The position numbers and the translations under genes are program-made. This document shows positions 35,227-43,510 of a stretch of 64,000 nt of DNA, piece after piece (position 1 is the first letter of the stretch; the number at the start of each line of letters is the position of its first letter). Location of the stretch: the NCBI GenBank assembly GCA_016783135.1, contig JADHXC010000003.1, forward strand, positions 1 to 64,000. Reading direction: 5' to 3'. Under the pieces are notes generated by a model, which ran no database searches, had not been told where the DNA came from, and saw nothing but the letters and a program-made list of their open reading frames with translations. The stretch is from Dehalococcoidales bacterium (GTDB lineage Bacteria > Chloroflexota > Dehalococcoidia > Dehalococcoidales > Fen-1064).

Positions 35227-35409
35227 TTACCGGTCAGGGTTGGACCGTTCTGTTCCGGCGGTAATCGGTTGCTTCTTAGGCTCAGCGACAGCATCTACCT
35301 CACGCCGGTGAGAACACTGGAGGCACTGCGCGTACCAGACATCGAACTCCCGGTCAATAAACACATCGCCCCCACACCGGGGACAGCCCTTGAGCTTCCA
35401 CACTACCAT
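35227..35409 (-). CDS. Small zinc-ribbon protein
   Basis: A 60-residue protein with CPRCGGDVFIDREFDVWYAQ then CLQCSHRRE: a two-CxxC zinc ribbon of the type used by small nucleic-acid or protein-binding adaptors. AAGGGGGG precedes the ATG. It lies 39 bp downstream of the winged-helix gene at 35449-35832 and ahead of a terminator. Function unknown. Confidence 0.6.
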   Translation of the reverse strand: MVVWKLKGCPRCGGDVFIDREFDVWYAQCLQCSHRREVDAVAEPKKQPITAGTERSNPDR

Positions 35410-35448
35410 GTCCTTACCCCCCTTGAGATACTCGACCGCGCCTCGCTG

Positions 35449-35832
35449 CTAGAGGGCGGTCACTCCCGGATTCTGCCGCTGGTGCCTTACCCTCCGATAC
35501 CGATACCCCAGCAGCAGGTTCTTCAGCGAGTCTGTTATTACAGTCCCCGAACCAGGGCCATCCCCGGTCAGGGCTTCCTTCGGGGTTGCGTAGTAATCAC
35601 TGAGGCCGACCCGGAATCTGACCAGGGTGCCGTCTGCAGTAAGTCTTTCCAGGACGGCCGATGTCCGCTCGGTACGGTTGTCTCCCAGTCTGGCGGCAAT
35701 CTCCCAGATGGTCACCGGCTTCCGCTCACAGAGCATCACCGTTGTCGTCCGGTCCGCGGGGTTCTCACGGAGACACTCAATCCCGTCCTCAGCATGGACA
35801 CCTGCAATTCCCATCGCTTTCACCCTCGCCAT
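35449..35832 (-). CDS. Winged-helix-like small regulator
   Basis: A 127-residue protein. The middle looks like a winged helix: KPVTIWEIAARLGDNRTERT followed by SAVLERLTADGTLVRFRVGL and SDYYATPKE. That is a helix-turn-helix with a beta-wing that reads 'fully tested' loci such as MarR-like repressors. The N-terminal 35 residues carry two cysteines. It probably shares a transcript with the zinc-ribbon gene. I cannot name its target. Confidence 0.55.
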   Translation of the reverse strand: MARVKAMGIAGVHAEDGIECLRENPADRTTTVMLCERKPVTIWEIAARLGDNRTERTSAVLERLTADGTLVRFRVGLSDYYATPKEALTGDGPGSGTVITDSLKNLLLGYRYRRVRHQRQNPGVTAL

Positions 35833-36642
35833 GCATCATACTGTGATGATTTTGCACCACCACTATCTCATACGCCCAACTAGCCCGTAAGGTCTCAAAA
35901 GACGATAAACCTGGACCAAATGGATAAAATTCTTTCACGTGAAGGGGGTCGCAGGGATACAACCGGCGGCTGCATCCCTGACCCATATTACGGTCGCTTC
36001 ACACCGGTTTCCCTGCTGTGATACCAGAGTGGACAGCGTCTTTCCCCTATCTATTCACCGCCTGATATAGAAACAGGGCACCCAGCTTTGAGAAAAGCAG
36101 ACCAATGGGGTCATCAGAATGAACCAATCGTGTCTTACAGTAGTACCTTACAGGCACCAGAATAGAACGGTAACGATACGAGGAGAGTGATTGTCGCAGG
36201 AATCAGGAGTGTCACGCCGGTACGATAACTCGGTACGAATACGCTCCGAAATAGACAAACGTTGATAGCCAGGGCAATCACCATGATGACAGGAACGGAC
36301 ACGGAAAGTTATGAAGGGCAGCCAACGGGCTGTCCGAAAGGTATCACCGACGGCTACTCTGGCCATTCGTGCCGATTTACGAGTCAGGTACTGTCTTCCA
36401 GCGGCGGACAACCTGGAAGGATATCCACACTATATGTAAGGAGCGGGATGACTCGGCGTTAGGCCCTTCTGCCCGCCACCTGCGGAGGTAGAGTGCATCT
36501 TAGAGACGAAACAGACTTTAGATAGAGATCAGAAACAAGACATAGAGGTAGCCGGGCTTCTGCCCGGATATAGAGAGTAGAACTCTATAACTTCGGTATC
36601 ATTCTCGGGCGCCGCTGGAAAAGAGACGGGAGGAAAAGAATA
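35833..36642. other. 810-bp non-coding stretch with hairpins
   Basis: No frame here looks like a gene. Hairpins: CAGGGAT (35952-35958) with ATCCCTG (35974-35980), extended by GGGT/ACCC; then, close together, CCGGGC-TTCT-GCCCGG (36552-36567) and TATAGAG (36569-36575) with CTCTATA (36583-36589). The last two stand just before the gene at 36643 and could be part of its leader or of a small RNA. Confidence 0.4.
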
Positions 36643-36936
36643 ATGGGTATACCTGTTGCATACTCGGTGAACTGCGGCTTCGGCTGGTTCATTGTCTTAC
36701 TGGCTATAGCCGGGTACTTCCTGACATGGAGAAGGATGAGAGAAAGGTGGAGCTTCTGGATTATACTGGCGGTAGGCTGGGCATTCTTTGCCACGGCGCA
36801 AACGCTGATAGCCGCTGGTGTTTCTGCGGGGACCCCCTATCTTGCTGCCATCTGGCTGTCTTCCTTCGTGCTGGTCATTGCCTCCCTGGTGATGCTATTT
36901 GCTAAGCTCACCGGTCGTGTGAAGGAAAAGGAATAG
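36643..36936 (+). CDS. Small three-helix membrane protein
   Basis: A 97-residue protein with three membrane segments (FGWFIVLLAIAGYFLTW; FWIILAVGWAFFATAQTLI; YLAAIWLSSFVLVIASLVML) and a basic tail (TGRVKEKE). GGGAGGAAAAG precedes the ATG. The arrangement resembles small membrane sensor modules that are fused to kinases elsewhere, but here it stands alone 246 bp before a large histidine kinase. Family not recognised. Confidence 0.6.
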   Translation: MGIPVAYSVNCGFGWFIVLLAIAGYFLTWRRMRERWSFWIILAVGWAFFATAQTLIAAGVSAGTPYLAAIWLSSFVLVIASLVMLFAKLTGRVKEKE

Positions 36937-37182
36937 CACGGCACCACGGAGACCTGCTGGTGGCCGGTTATGGCCACCAGTCAGAGCAACCGGTGATTCC
37001 GGAACCCCTCATAGTACCGGGGCATCCGGGGCAGTGGAACTTGGATTATACCAACGAAAGATAGACGGTAACCATTAGAAGAAAGCGCGGGAGGAAACAG
37101 CAGTATGACCGCCAGGAAACCGTCCAGTCGTGTTGCGATGAAACCGGGTACTGTGTTCCTCCAACCCTGGGTCGGGTAGAAC

Positions 37183-39876
37183 ATGCAATTTGCTGAGAAG
37201 GTCCAACGCTACAAACGGGTAATACTGATTGTGGCGGCAGCTTTCATGTTTGGCGCCCTCTTCCTGTATGCCTCCATAGAGCGCGTCAGGGACATTCGTA
37301 CTACCGTTGAAGCAGTAGCGGCAGAGGAGACCTCATACCTCATGGAGAACCTGAATGCCCGCCTCCTTTCCATCGTCAGTGACCTGCCGGACGGGCACCA
37401 TGAAATCCTGCCCGATAGCCAGACCGAGCACCTCTCTCTGACCAGACATCTGGTTGAAGCCAATCCGTTCTTACAGATAGTGAATTTCATCGGGCCGGAC
37501 CATCGCATCAAGTATATCGTACCGTTTGAGCCAAACAAGACCCTGGTCGGAACAGGGATAGAGGCCGTGGCTCCAAAAGCAGCGCTGGAGATGGCGGCAT
37601 CTTCAAAGGAACCGTACCTCTCAGAGCCGTTTGAGGTCACTCCGGGGGAACATGGCTACTCCCTGACGATACCGGTAAGGAATGACGGTTTCTTCATGGT
37701 TGTCTTTACCGCTGAAAGCGTGTTCGGCAGCGATAGTCCATTCCGTCCCGGGGGAGACGTTCTCATTCGGGTCTCGGATAGTACGATCCCGGTCTTCACT
37801 CCCGAAGGATACCAGGACCAGCTAGCCCGGACAAGGACACACCAGGTGAATACGGAAGGAGCCCTACTCAATAGAACGGTACTACTGAATGTATTACCCA
37901 CTGATGCATTACTCAGCACCAGCTCACGATTCTGGCAGGTCCTCGGCATTTCAAGCCTTGCCATCTCTTTTGTATTGCTGCTGGCCACAATCTTCGCGCA
38001 GATGCTGGAAAGCAACCGGCGGAAGCGCACCGAAGAGGAACTGAAGCTGGAAGCACGGCTGCTGGATTCGGCCACCGATTCGGTCTTCCTGTGCGACCTT
38101 GAAGGAAACCTGACCTACGCTAACGAAATGGCCTGCCGTTCCTATGGCTATAGCAGGGATGAGTTCCTGGAGATGAACTTCAGAGACCTTGATATGCCCG
38201 AAAATATTGAGGTCATTGAATCCGCAAGGCGGGCCCTGCAGGCAAGTGACGAAGTTACGATGGAGTCTATCGGCCGCCGCAAAGACGGTGGGACATTCCC
38301 TGTTGAGGTACACGCCCGCACAATCGAGTACGCCGGCCAGAGACTCGTCCTCAGCGTCGCCCGCGACATCACCGAACGCAATCTGGCCAGGGAAGCACTC
38401 AAGGAGAGCGAGGAGAGGTACCGGGCTATCTTTGACAACTCACGTGATGGCATTGTGCTGGTTGATAGGAATAGCGGCAGCATCGTTGAGTGCAACCGTG
38501 CGTTTGAGGTGCAGACCGGAAGGACTCTCGATCAGTTGAGGCTGATGAAGATCTGGGACGTGCGTCCTGAGGACAGGATTGAGGCAGCCAGGCAGAAGTT
38601 CCAGGACATAAATGAGGAAGGGACGGGTGGCTCGGCAGAACTCGATTTCCAAAAGCCAGATGGCCAGACGGTACCCGTTGAGTTCGCGTCTCGAAGCGTG
38701 GAGATAGGCGGAAGGCAGTACCTGCAGAGCATGGTCAGGGACATCACGGAAGCTCGTCAGATGGCAGGGACGGTCAAACTCGCTTACGCTGAACTGGAAA
38801 GGATATTCAATGCCGCCGCCGACGGCATGTGCGTGATAGACAGGGAATTCAACGTGATACGCGTCAATGACGCCTACGCTTCCATTAGTGGTGCAGGTAA
38901 GCAGGGAGTCATAGGCAGGAAGTGCTACGAAAGCAGGGGCAATCAACTGTGCCACACACCCCGGTGCCCGCTGACACGTATCATTGACGGCGAGGATTAC
39001 ATTGAGGGTGAGGTGGAAAACGAGCGCAGTGACGGCACCAGGCTTAGCTGCATCCTGGCAGCAACACCACTGCACGGGCCAGATGGCGAACTGACCGGCA
39101 TTATCGAGAGCCTGAAGGATACCTCCGAACTGAGAAAAACCCAGGAGCAGCTGCAACACTCACAGCTTCTGGCCTCCCTGGGCGAGATGACTGCCGGCAT
39201 AGCCCACGAGGTGAATAACCCCCTCGGCAGCGTCCTGCTCTATTCCGAACTCCTGATGACAGGTGACGTCCCCCCACAGACCAGGGCGGACCTGGAGGTA
39301 ATACATGATGAGGCCAAGCGAGCCGCCCGGATAATGACCGACCTCCTCACCTACAGCCGCAAGGTTAAGTACCAGGTCCGGCGCCTGGACCTGCACCGGA
39401 TTCTGAACAAACTGCTGGATATGCGCCGGTACACGGAACGGGTGCATAACATTGCTGTCTCCACCGACTTTGCGGAAGGTCCGCTATGGGTAAGAGGCGA
39501 CTCTTCACAGCTAAAACAGCTCTTCATGAACCTCATGCTTAATGCTGAGGAAGCAGTCAAGGAGTCCGGAAGCGGACACATAAAGGTCACCACGCTCAGG
39601 GATACCGAGTGGGTCAGAATATCCGTCTCGGATAATGGTACCGGCATACCACCGGAAAACCTCAGGCAGATATTCTACCCGTTCTTCACCACCAGGGATG
39701 TCGGCGAGGGTACCGGACTTGGCCTGAGTACCTGTTATGGTATCGTGACCAATCACAATGGACTGATACGCGCCGAAAACAACGAGGCCGACGGCGCAAC
39801 TTTCATCGTGGAACTGCCACTGGCATCGGGTGGAAAACAGCGTACCCTGGTTCAGGCAGGCCGGGAGACAGATTGA
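37183..39876 (+). CDS. Membrane sensor histidine kinase with three PAS domains
   Basis: An 897-residue kinase. Membrane helices at about 14-32 and 245-268 flank an extracytoplasmic sensor domain. Three PAS domains follow (ARLLDSATDSVFLCDLEGNL; YRAIFDNSRDGIVLVDRNSG; ELERIFNAAADGMCVIDREF). The third has the Cys pattern GRKCYESRG...LCHTPRCPL. The kinase core has HisKA with ASLGEMTAGIAHEVNNPLGS and HATPase with LMLNAEEAVK, DNGTGIPPEN and GTGLGLSTCYG. The single-receiver protein encoded 32 bp downstream is its likely partner. Confidence 0.9.
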   Translation: MQFAEKVQRYKRVILIVAAAFMFGALFLYASIERVRDIRTTVEAVAAEETSYLMENLNARLLSIVSDLPDGHHEILPDSQTEHLSLTRHLVEANPFLQIVNFIGPDHRIKYIVPFEPNKTLVGTGIEAVAPKAALEMAASSKEPYLSEPFEVTPGEHGYSLTIPVRNDGFFMVVFTAESVFGSDSPFRPGGDVLIRVSDSTIPVFTPEGYQDQLARTRTHQVNTEGALLNRTVLLNVLPTDALLSTSSRFWQVLGISSLAISFVLLLATIFAQMLESNRRKRTEEELKLEARLLDSATDSVFLCDLEGNLTYANEMACRSYGYSRDEFLEMNFRDLDMPENIEVIESARRALQASDEVTMESIGRRKDGGTFPVEVHARTIEYAGQRLVLSVARDITERNLAREALKESEERYRAIFDNSRDGIVLVDRNSGSIVECNRAFEVQTGRTLDQLRLMKIWDVRPEDRIEAARQKFQDINEEGTGGSAELDFQKPDGQTVPVEFASRSVEIGGRQYLQSMVRDITEARQMAGTVKLAYAELERIFNAAADGMCVIDREFNVIRVNDAYASISGAGKQGVIGRKCYESRGNQLCHTPRCPLTRIIDGEDYIEGEVENERSDGTRLSCILAATPLHGPDGELTGIIESLKDTSELRKTQEQLQHSQLLASLGEMTAGIAHEVNNPLGSVLLYSELLMTGDVPPQTRADLEVIHDEAKRAARIMTDLLTYSRKVKYQVRRLDLHRILNKLLDMRRYTERVHNIAVSTDFAEGPLWVRGDSSQLKQLFMNLMLNAEEAVKESGSGHIKVTTLRDTEWVRISVSDNGTGIPPENLRQIFYPFFTTRDVGEGTGLGLSTCYGIVTNHNGLIRAENNEADGATFIVELPLASGGKQRTLVQAGRETD

Positions 39877-39908
39877 GCGAAGATACGAGACGAACCCGGG
39901 AGGCAACT

Positions 39909-40292
39909 ATGGTAACAGGCAATGCCGAAATCCTGATAGTCGATGATGAACCACATCTGTGCGATGTCCTGCACCGCATACTGACTAGGGAGGGATATCA
40001 GGTCAGGACAGCTCCGGACGGTGAGACAGCCCTAGAGCTCTGCCGGCAGAAAGCGCCTGACGTGCTTCTGCTGGATGTGATGATGCCCGGAATGGACGGC
40101 AGGGAAGTATGCCGTAGGGTGCGTGAGTCCGAAGTGGCAACCCATATCATCTACTTCACCGCCCGGACGGACAGCGCCGGTCTCCCGAAACTGCGGCAGC
40201 TTCGCCACGAGGCGGATGCCCTTATCGCCAAGCCTTGCACAACAAAAATGATACTATCCAAAGTAAGGAATGTGCTGGAGGGTGCTCTCTAA
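39909..40292 (+). CDS. Single-domain response regulator
   Basis: A 127-residue receiver without output domain: VDDEPHL, phospho-acceptor Asp in LLLDVMMPGMDG, and Lys in ALIAKPCTTKMI. GGGAGGCAACT precedes the ATG at 39909; an upstream TTG at 39873 overlaps the kinase stop. It probably accepts phosphate from the kinase encoded just before it and acts by protein-protein contact or as a phosphorelay intermediate. Confidence 0.82.
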   Translation: MVTGNAEILIVDDEPHLCDVLHRILTREGYQVRTAPDGETALELCRQKAPDVLLLDVMMPGMDGREVCRRVRESEVATHIIYFTARTDSAGLPKLRQLRHEADALIAKPCTTKMILSKVRNVLEGAL

Positions 40293-40372
40293 TGAAGGGC
40301 ACCGACAGGTAGAAAACGGGCCTGGTCCCCGACGTAGTCCGGGCCACTACCCGAAGACCGAATGAGGTAACT

Positions 40373-41509
40373 ATGAGAAGCGAAAGGATTCTGATTGTTG
40401 AGGCTGACAAGCACCTCAGGCTCTCCAGAGTCGACGTTCTCACGCGGGACGGCTACTCCGTTACCGGCGTTGCTACCATTGAAAAGGCGGTCCGGGTAGC
40501 CAGAGAGGAGCCTTTGGACCTTCTCATCATTGGTGGGGAGCAGCCGGTATTGCTGGACGCACTTCCAGGCCAGTTCCCACCGGAGCTGAGTATTCTGATG
40601 ATAGTTCCAGAAGATACTGTGGGTCGTATCACCGAGAATGCCGGGGCAGGAATACGCTCCTTCCTGATTCCACCGGTCACACCACGCAGATTGAAGGAAA
40701 GGGTTGCTCGGGTTATCGATAGCGCAAGGCAGGTCAAGGAGAGCATCCGGGGCGAACTCCTTACCTCACCGGAGAACACCAGGCTGTCCGGCAGCGGTAA
40801 AAAGCAGTATCTTCAAATGCAGAGACTGCTCCAGGAAATATCCACAGCCCAGGAGAATGAGCGCCGTCGGGTAGCCGTTGAAATCCACGATGGTGTTGCC
40901 CAGTGGATGGTCGGGGCCTCATACGGTATCAAGGCATGCAGCGTCCTCGTTTCTGAACTGAGACTGGACGACCTGCAGCGAGAACTGGCCGAGACCGGAC
41001 AGGCAGTGCAGAGAAGTATCAAAGAGCTGCGTCGCACCATTGCTAACCTGCGCCCGCTCCCGCTGGAGGAACTGGGGCTTGTCGCTGCCGTTCGCAAGGA
41101 AGCGGCAACACTTGCCGAAGATGCTATCATATGTCACACTGAGGTAGACGTAGACCTGCCCAGGCTTTCTATCCCTGAGGAGACTACAACCTACCGGATA
41201 ATACAGGAGATGCTGACCAATGTCAGGCGGCACTCCGGGGCGAGCGAGGTAACCGTGCACATGCAATACCGCGACGGCATGTACTCAGTGGCTGTCAGCG
41301 ATAACGGGCATGGCTTCGCCCCGGAAGAGGTGCTGAACAATGAGATGTCGGTGATGCACATTGGCATTATTGGTATGAAGGAACGTGCCGGACTGCTCGG
41401 TGGCTGCCTGACAATAGACAGCGGTCACGAACAGGGAACCGTTATGCGTTTTTCCTTCCCCGTTTCCATCCGGGAGACTATGAAGGCAACAGCAACAGTA
41501 CGAGATTGA
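40373..41509 (+). CDS. HisKA_3 histidine kinase with degenerate N-terminal receiver
   Basis: A 378-residue kinase. Residues 1-120 have a receiver fold, but the acidic pair is EAD and the phospho-acceptor position reads LLIIGGEQP with Gly in place of Asp, so it cannot be phosphorylated normally. A coiled coil leads to HisKA_3 (phospho-acceptor in VAVEIHDGVAQW) and HATPase (QEMLTNVRRHSGA, DNGHGFAPEE). It is soluble. It is followed within 12 bp by a NarL-type regulator (41521), its probable substrate, and further on by a close paralogue of that regulator. Confidence 0.85.
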   Translation: MRSERILIVEADKHLRLSRVDVLTRDGYSVTGVATIEKAVRVAREEPLDLLIIGGEQPVLLDALPGQFPPELSILMIVPEDTVGRITENAGAGIRSFLIPPVTPRRLKERVARVIDSARQVKESIRGELLTSPENTRLSGSGKKQYLQMQRLLQEISTAQENERRRVAVEIHDGVAQWMVGASYGIKACSVLVSELRLDDLQRELAETGQAVQRSIKELRRTIANLRPLPLEELGLVAAVRKEAATLAEDAIICHTEVDVDLPRLSIPEETTTYRIIQEMLTNVRRHSGASEVTVHMQYRDGMYSVAVSDNGHGFAPEEVLNNEMSVMHIGIIGMKERAGLLGGCLTIDSGHEQGTVMRFSFPVSIRETMKATATVRD

Positions 41510-41520
41510 GGGATGTAGCG

Positions 41521-42162
41521 ATGAGTGAATCACGAACTATTAAAGTACTGCTGGTCGATGACCATCATGTGGTCCGTGAGGGACTGCGGCGGATACTGGA
41601 AATGGACGATGCAATAGACGTTATCGGCGAGGCCAGGAGTGGCGAAGAAGCCGTGGCCAAAGCCGTTGCGCTGTCACCGGACGTCATTGTTATGGACCTC
41701 AAGATGCCCGGGATGGACGGCATTGCCGCCACCCGCGAGATAAAGGGGAAACTACCCGATGTCAACGTGCTGGTGCTGACGCTTTATGCCGAGGACTTCG
41801 TGAAGCAGGCTATGGAAGCCGGCGTAGCCGGTTACCTGCTCAAGGACAGTGATTCCGAGCAGATAACCAGGGGAGTCCACCAGGTATATGAAGGCCTTTC
41901 TCCGATTGCACCATCTCTCACCCGGGGTCTGGTGACCGAGTTTGCCAAGCTCAGCCGGAGCAGTCGCTCCTCAGTTCTTACCCCACGGCAGGTAGATATA
42001 CTCAAGCTGATTGCCGAGGGGGAGAGCGGCAAGTCTATCGGGGAACACCTCTTCCTGAGCACATCCACGGTGAAGCGGGAGGTACGGCACATCTTTGACA
42101 AGCTGGGTGTGAACGACCGCGCCCACGCTGTCTCCGAGGCTATGAAGCGGGGGCTTCTCTAG
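41521..42162 (+). CDS. NarL/LuxR-family response regulator
   Basis: A 213-residue regulator: receiver with VDDHHVVREGLRR, phospho-acceptor Asp in VIVMDLKMPGMDG, and Lys in GYLLKDSDS. The LuxR helix-turn-helix has LTPRQVDILKLIAEGESGKS and TVKREVRHIFDKLGV. The ATG at 41521 follows GAGGGATG. It is closely similar to the regulator at 42409. Confidence 0.9.
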   Translation: MSESRTIKVLLVDDHHVVREGLRRILEMDDAIDVIGEARSGEEAVAKAVALSPDVIVMDLKMPGMDGIAATREIKGKLPDVNVLVLTLYAEDFVKQAMEAGVAGYLLKDSDSEQITRGVHQVYEGLSPIAPSLTRGLVTEFAKLSRSSRSSVLTPRQVDILKLIAEGESGKSIGEHLFLSTSTVKREVRHIFDKLGVNDRAHAVSEAMKRGLL

Positions 42163-42408
42163 TCACATGTCATCTCCTGCACTGTCTTCACCCCGCAGCC
42201 TTTCCTGCCCCGGAATCCTGGTTCGTCTGGGTCATGGCTATGCCCTACAGGTGCTATGTAAATGTTCTCTTTAGCCACGGAAGATTACCTCTTTAGTCCT
42301 CTTTTGCTGACTATTTAGACCTTACAGATGATTGGAGAACATGAGAAAATGGTATCAGAGCATGAGAGAATAATCTCATTGAAGATGATTGGTTAGAGAG
42401 AGGACAGG

Positions 42409-43092
42409 ATGAATACTGGGCTACTTTCCGATACCATTGCAGCCATAACGGCGGAGAAGACCGGGATTATCCGTGTGCTTGTCGTCGATGACCATCACGT
42501 GGTACGTGAAGGTCTGCGGCGGATGCTTGAACTGGAAAGCAGCATACAGGTAGTCGGTGAGGCAAGAAGCGGCGAAGAGGCTATCGCCAAGGCTATCTCG
42601 CTGTCACCGGATGTCATCGTCATGGACCTTAAGATGCCCGGAATGGACGGTATCACCGCCACTCGTGAGATAAAACAGAGAATGCCCGATATAGGCATAC
42701 TGGTACTGACACTGTACGCCGAAGATTATGTGAAGCAGGCCGTGGAGGCCGGCGTATCCGGCTACCTGCTCAAGGACAGTGATTGCGAGCAGATAACACG
42801 CGCCATAGAAGAAGTATATCGAGGCCTTTGCCCGATAGCCCCCTCTCTCACCCGGGAACTGGTCATGGAGTACGCCGAGCTCAGTCGGACCAGCCGGTCT
42901 TCGATACTGACCAAACGACAGGTCGAGATACTGAAGCTGATTGCCGAGGGGGAGAGCGGCAAGGAAATCGGCAACCGTCTTTTCATCAGCACCTCCACCG
43001 TGAAGCGGGAAATTCGCCAGATTCTTGCCAAACTCAAGGTAAGCGACCGCGCCCAGGCAGTATCCGAGGCCATCAAGAGAAGGCTCATCTAG
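42409..43092 (+). CDS. NarL/LuxR-family response regulator, paralogue of 41521
   Basis: A 227-residue protein with about 15 extra N-terminal residues (MNTGLLSDTIAAITAEKTG) and otherwise nearly the same sequence as the preceding regulator: VVDDHHVVREGLRRML, VIVMDLKMPGMDG, SGYLLKDSDCEQITRAIEE, LTKRQVEILKLIAEGESGKE. It looks like a recent tandem duplication. The 246-bp upstream gap holds two copies of AGATGATTGG about 60 bp apart, possible operators. Output promoters are unknown. Confidence 0.88.
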   Translation: MNTGLLSDTIAAITAEKTGIIRVLVVDDHHVVREGLRRMLELESSIQVVGEARSGEEAIAKAISLSPDVIVMDLKMPGMDGITATREIKQRMPDIGILVLTLYAEDYVKQAVEAGVSGYLLKDSDCEQITRAIEEVYRGLCPIAPSLTRELVMEYAELSRTSRSSILTKRQVEILKLIAEGESGKEIGNRLFISTSTVKREIRQILAKLKVSDRAQAVSEAIKRRLI

Positions 43093-43101
43093 CCCATACC
43101 A

Positions 43102-43141
43102 CCCATGCCCCATGGCCCCATGCCCCATGGCCCCATGCCCC
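43102..43141 (+). repeat. Short tandem repeat, 15-bp unit
   Basis: CCCATGCCCCATGGC is repeated 2.7 times immediately after the response regulator gene. Low-complexity; no function evident. Confidence 0.75.
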
Positions 43142-43366
43142 ACTGCCATCCACCTGTTACCCCCTTCCTGACCTGATGAGGTCAGCCCGTTTGCCCCCCG
43201 GTGCTACCGCATTGCCCCACACAAGGCCACGAAACCTGCTTGTTTGGTTCCCTATTCCTGTCTACTAAGACCTTACGCCCTACTCATATGCATGAGACAA
43301 TTATTACTATGAGACGCAGTATGTCTTATATGGTGGCGAGCAGGACCACCGGCAGGCCAGGTACTG

Positions 43367-43400
43367 ACCCCGAGCCACGAAATCGTGGGGGGTGTTTTTG
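43367..43400 (+). terminator. Possible terminator
   Basis: CCACG-AAAT-CGTGG, extendable by outer CCCC/GGGG, is followed by TGTTTTTG. It would end transcription from the regulator at 42409. The remainder of the 43093-43510 gap shows only the 15-bp repeat. Confidence 0.4.
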
Positions 43401-43510
43401 TACCCGACTTCGGGGAATAATGCGCCTGGCTGTCACCCGGGACGGCTCCCTGCTCTCAGGAGATGTATCTTGCAGTGGTGTATCGGAGAATGGAGGTTTT
43501 GAGTAGCGGA

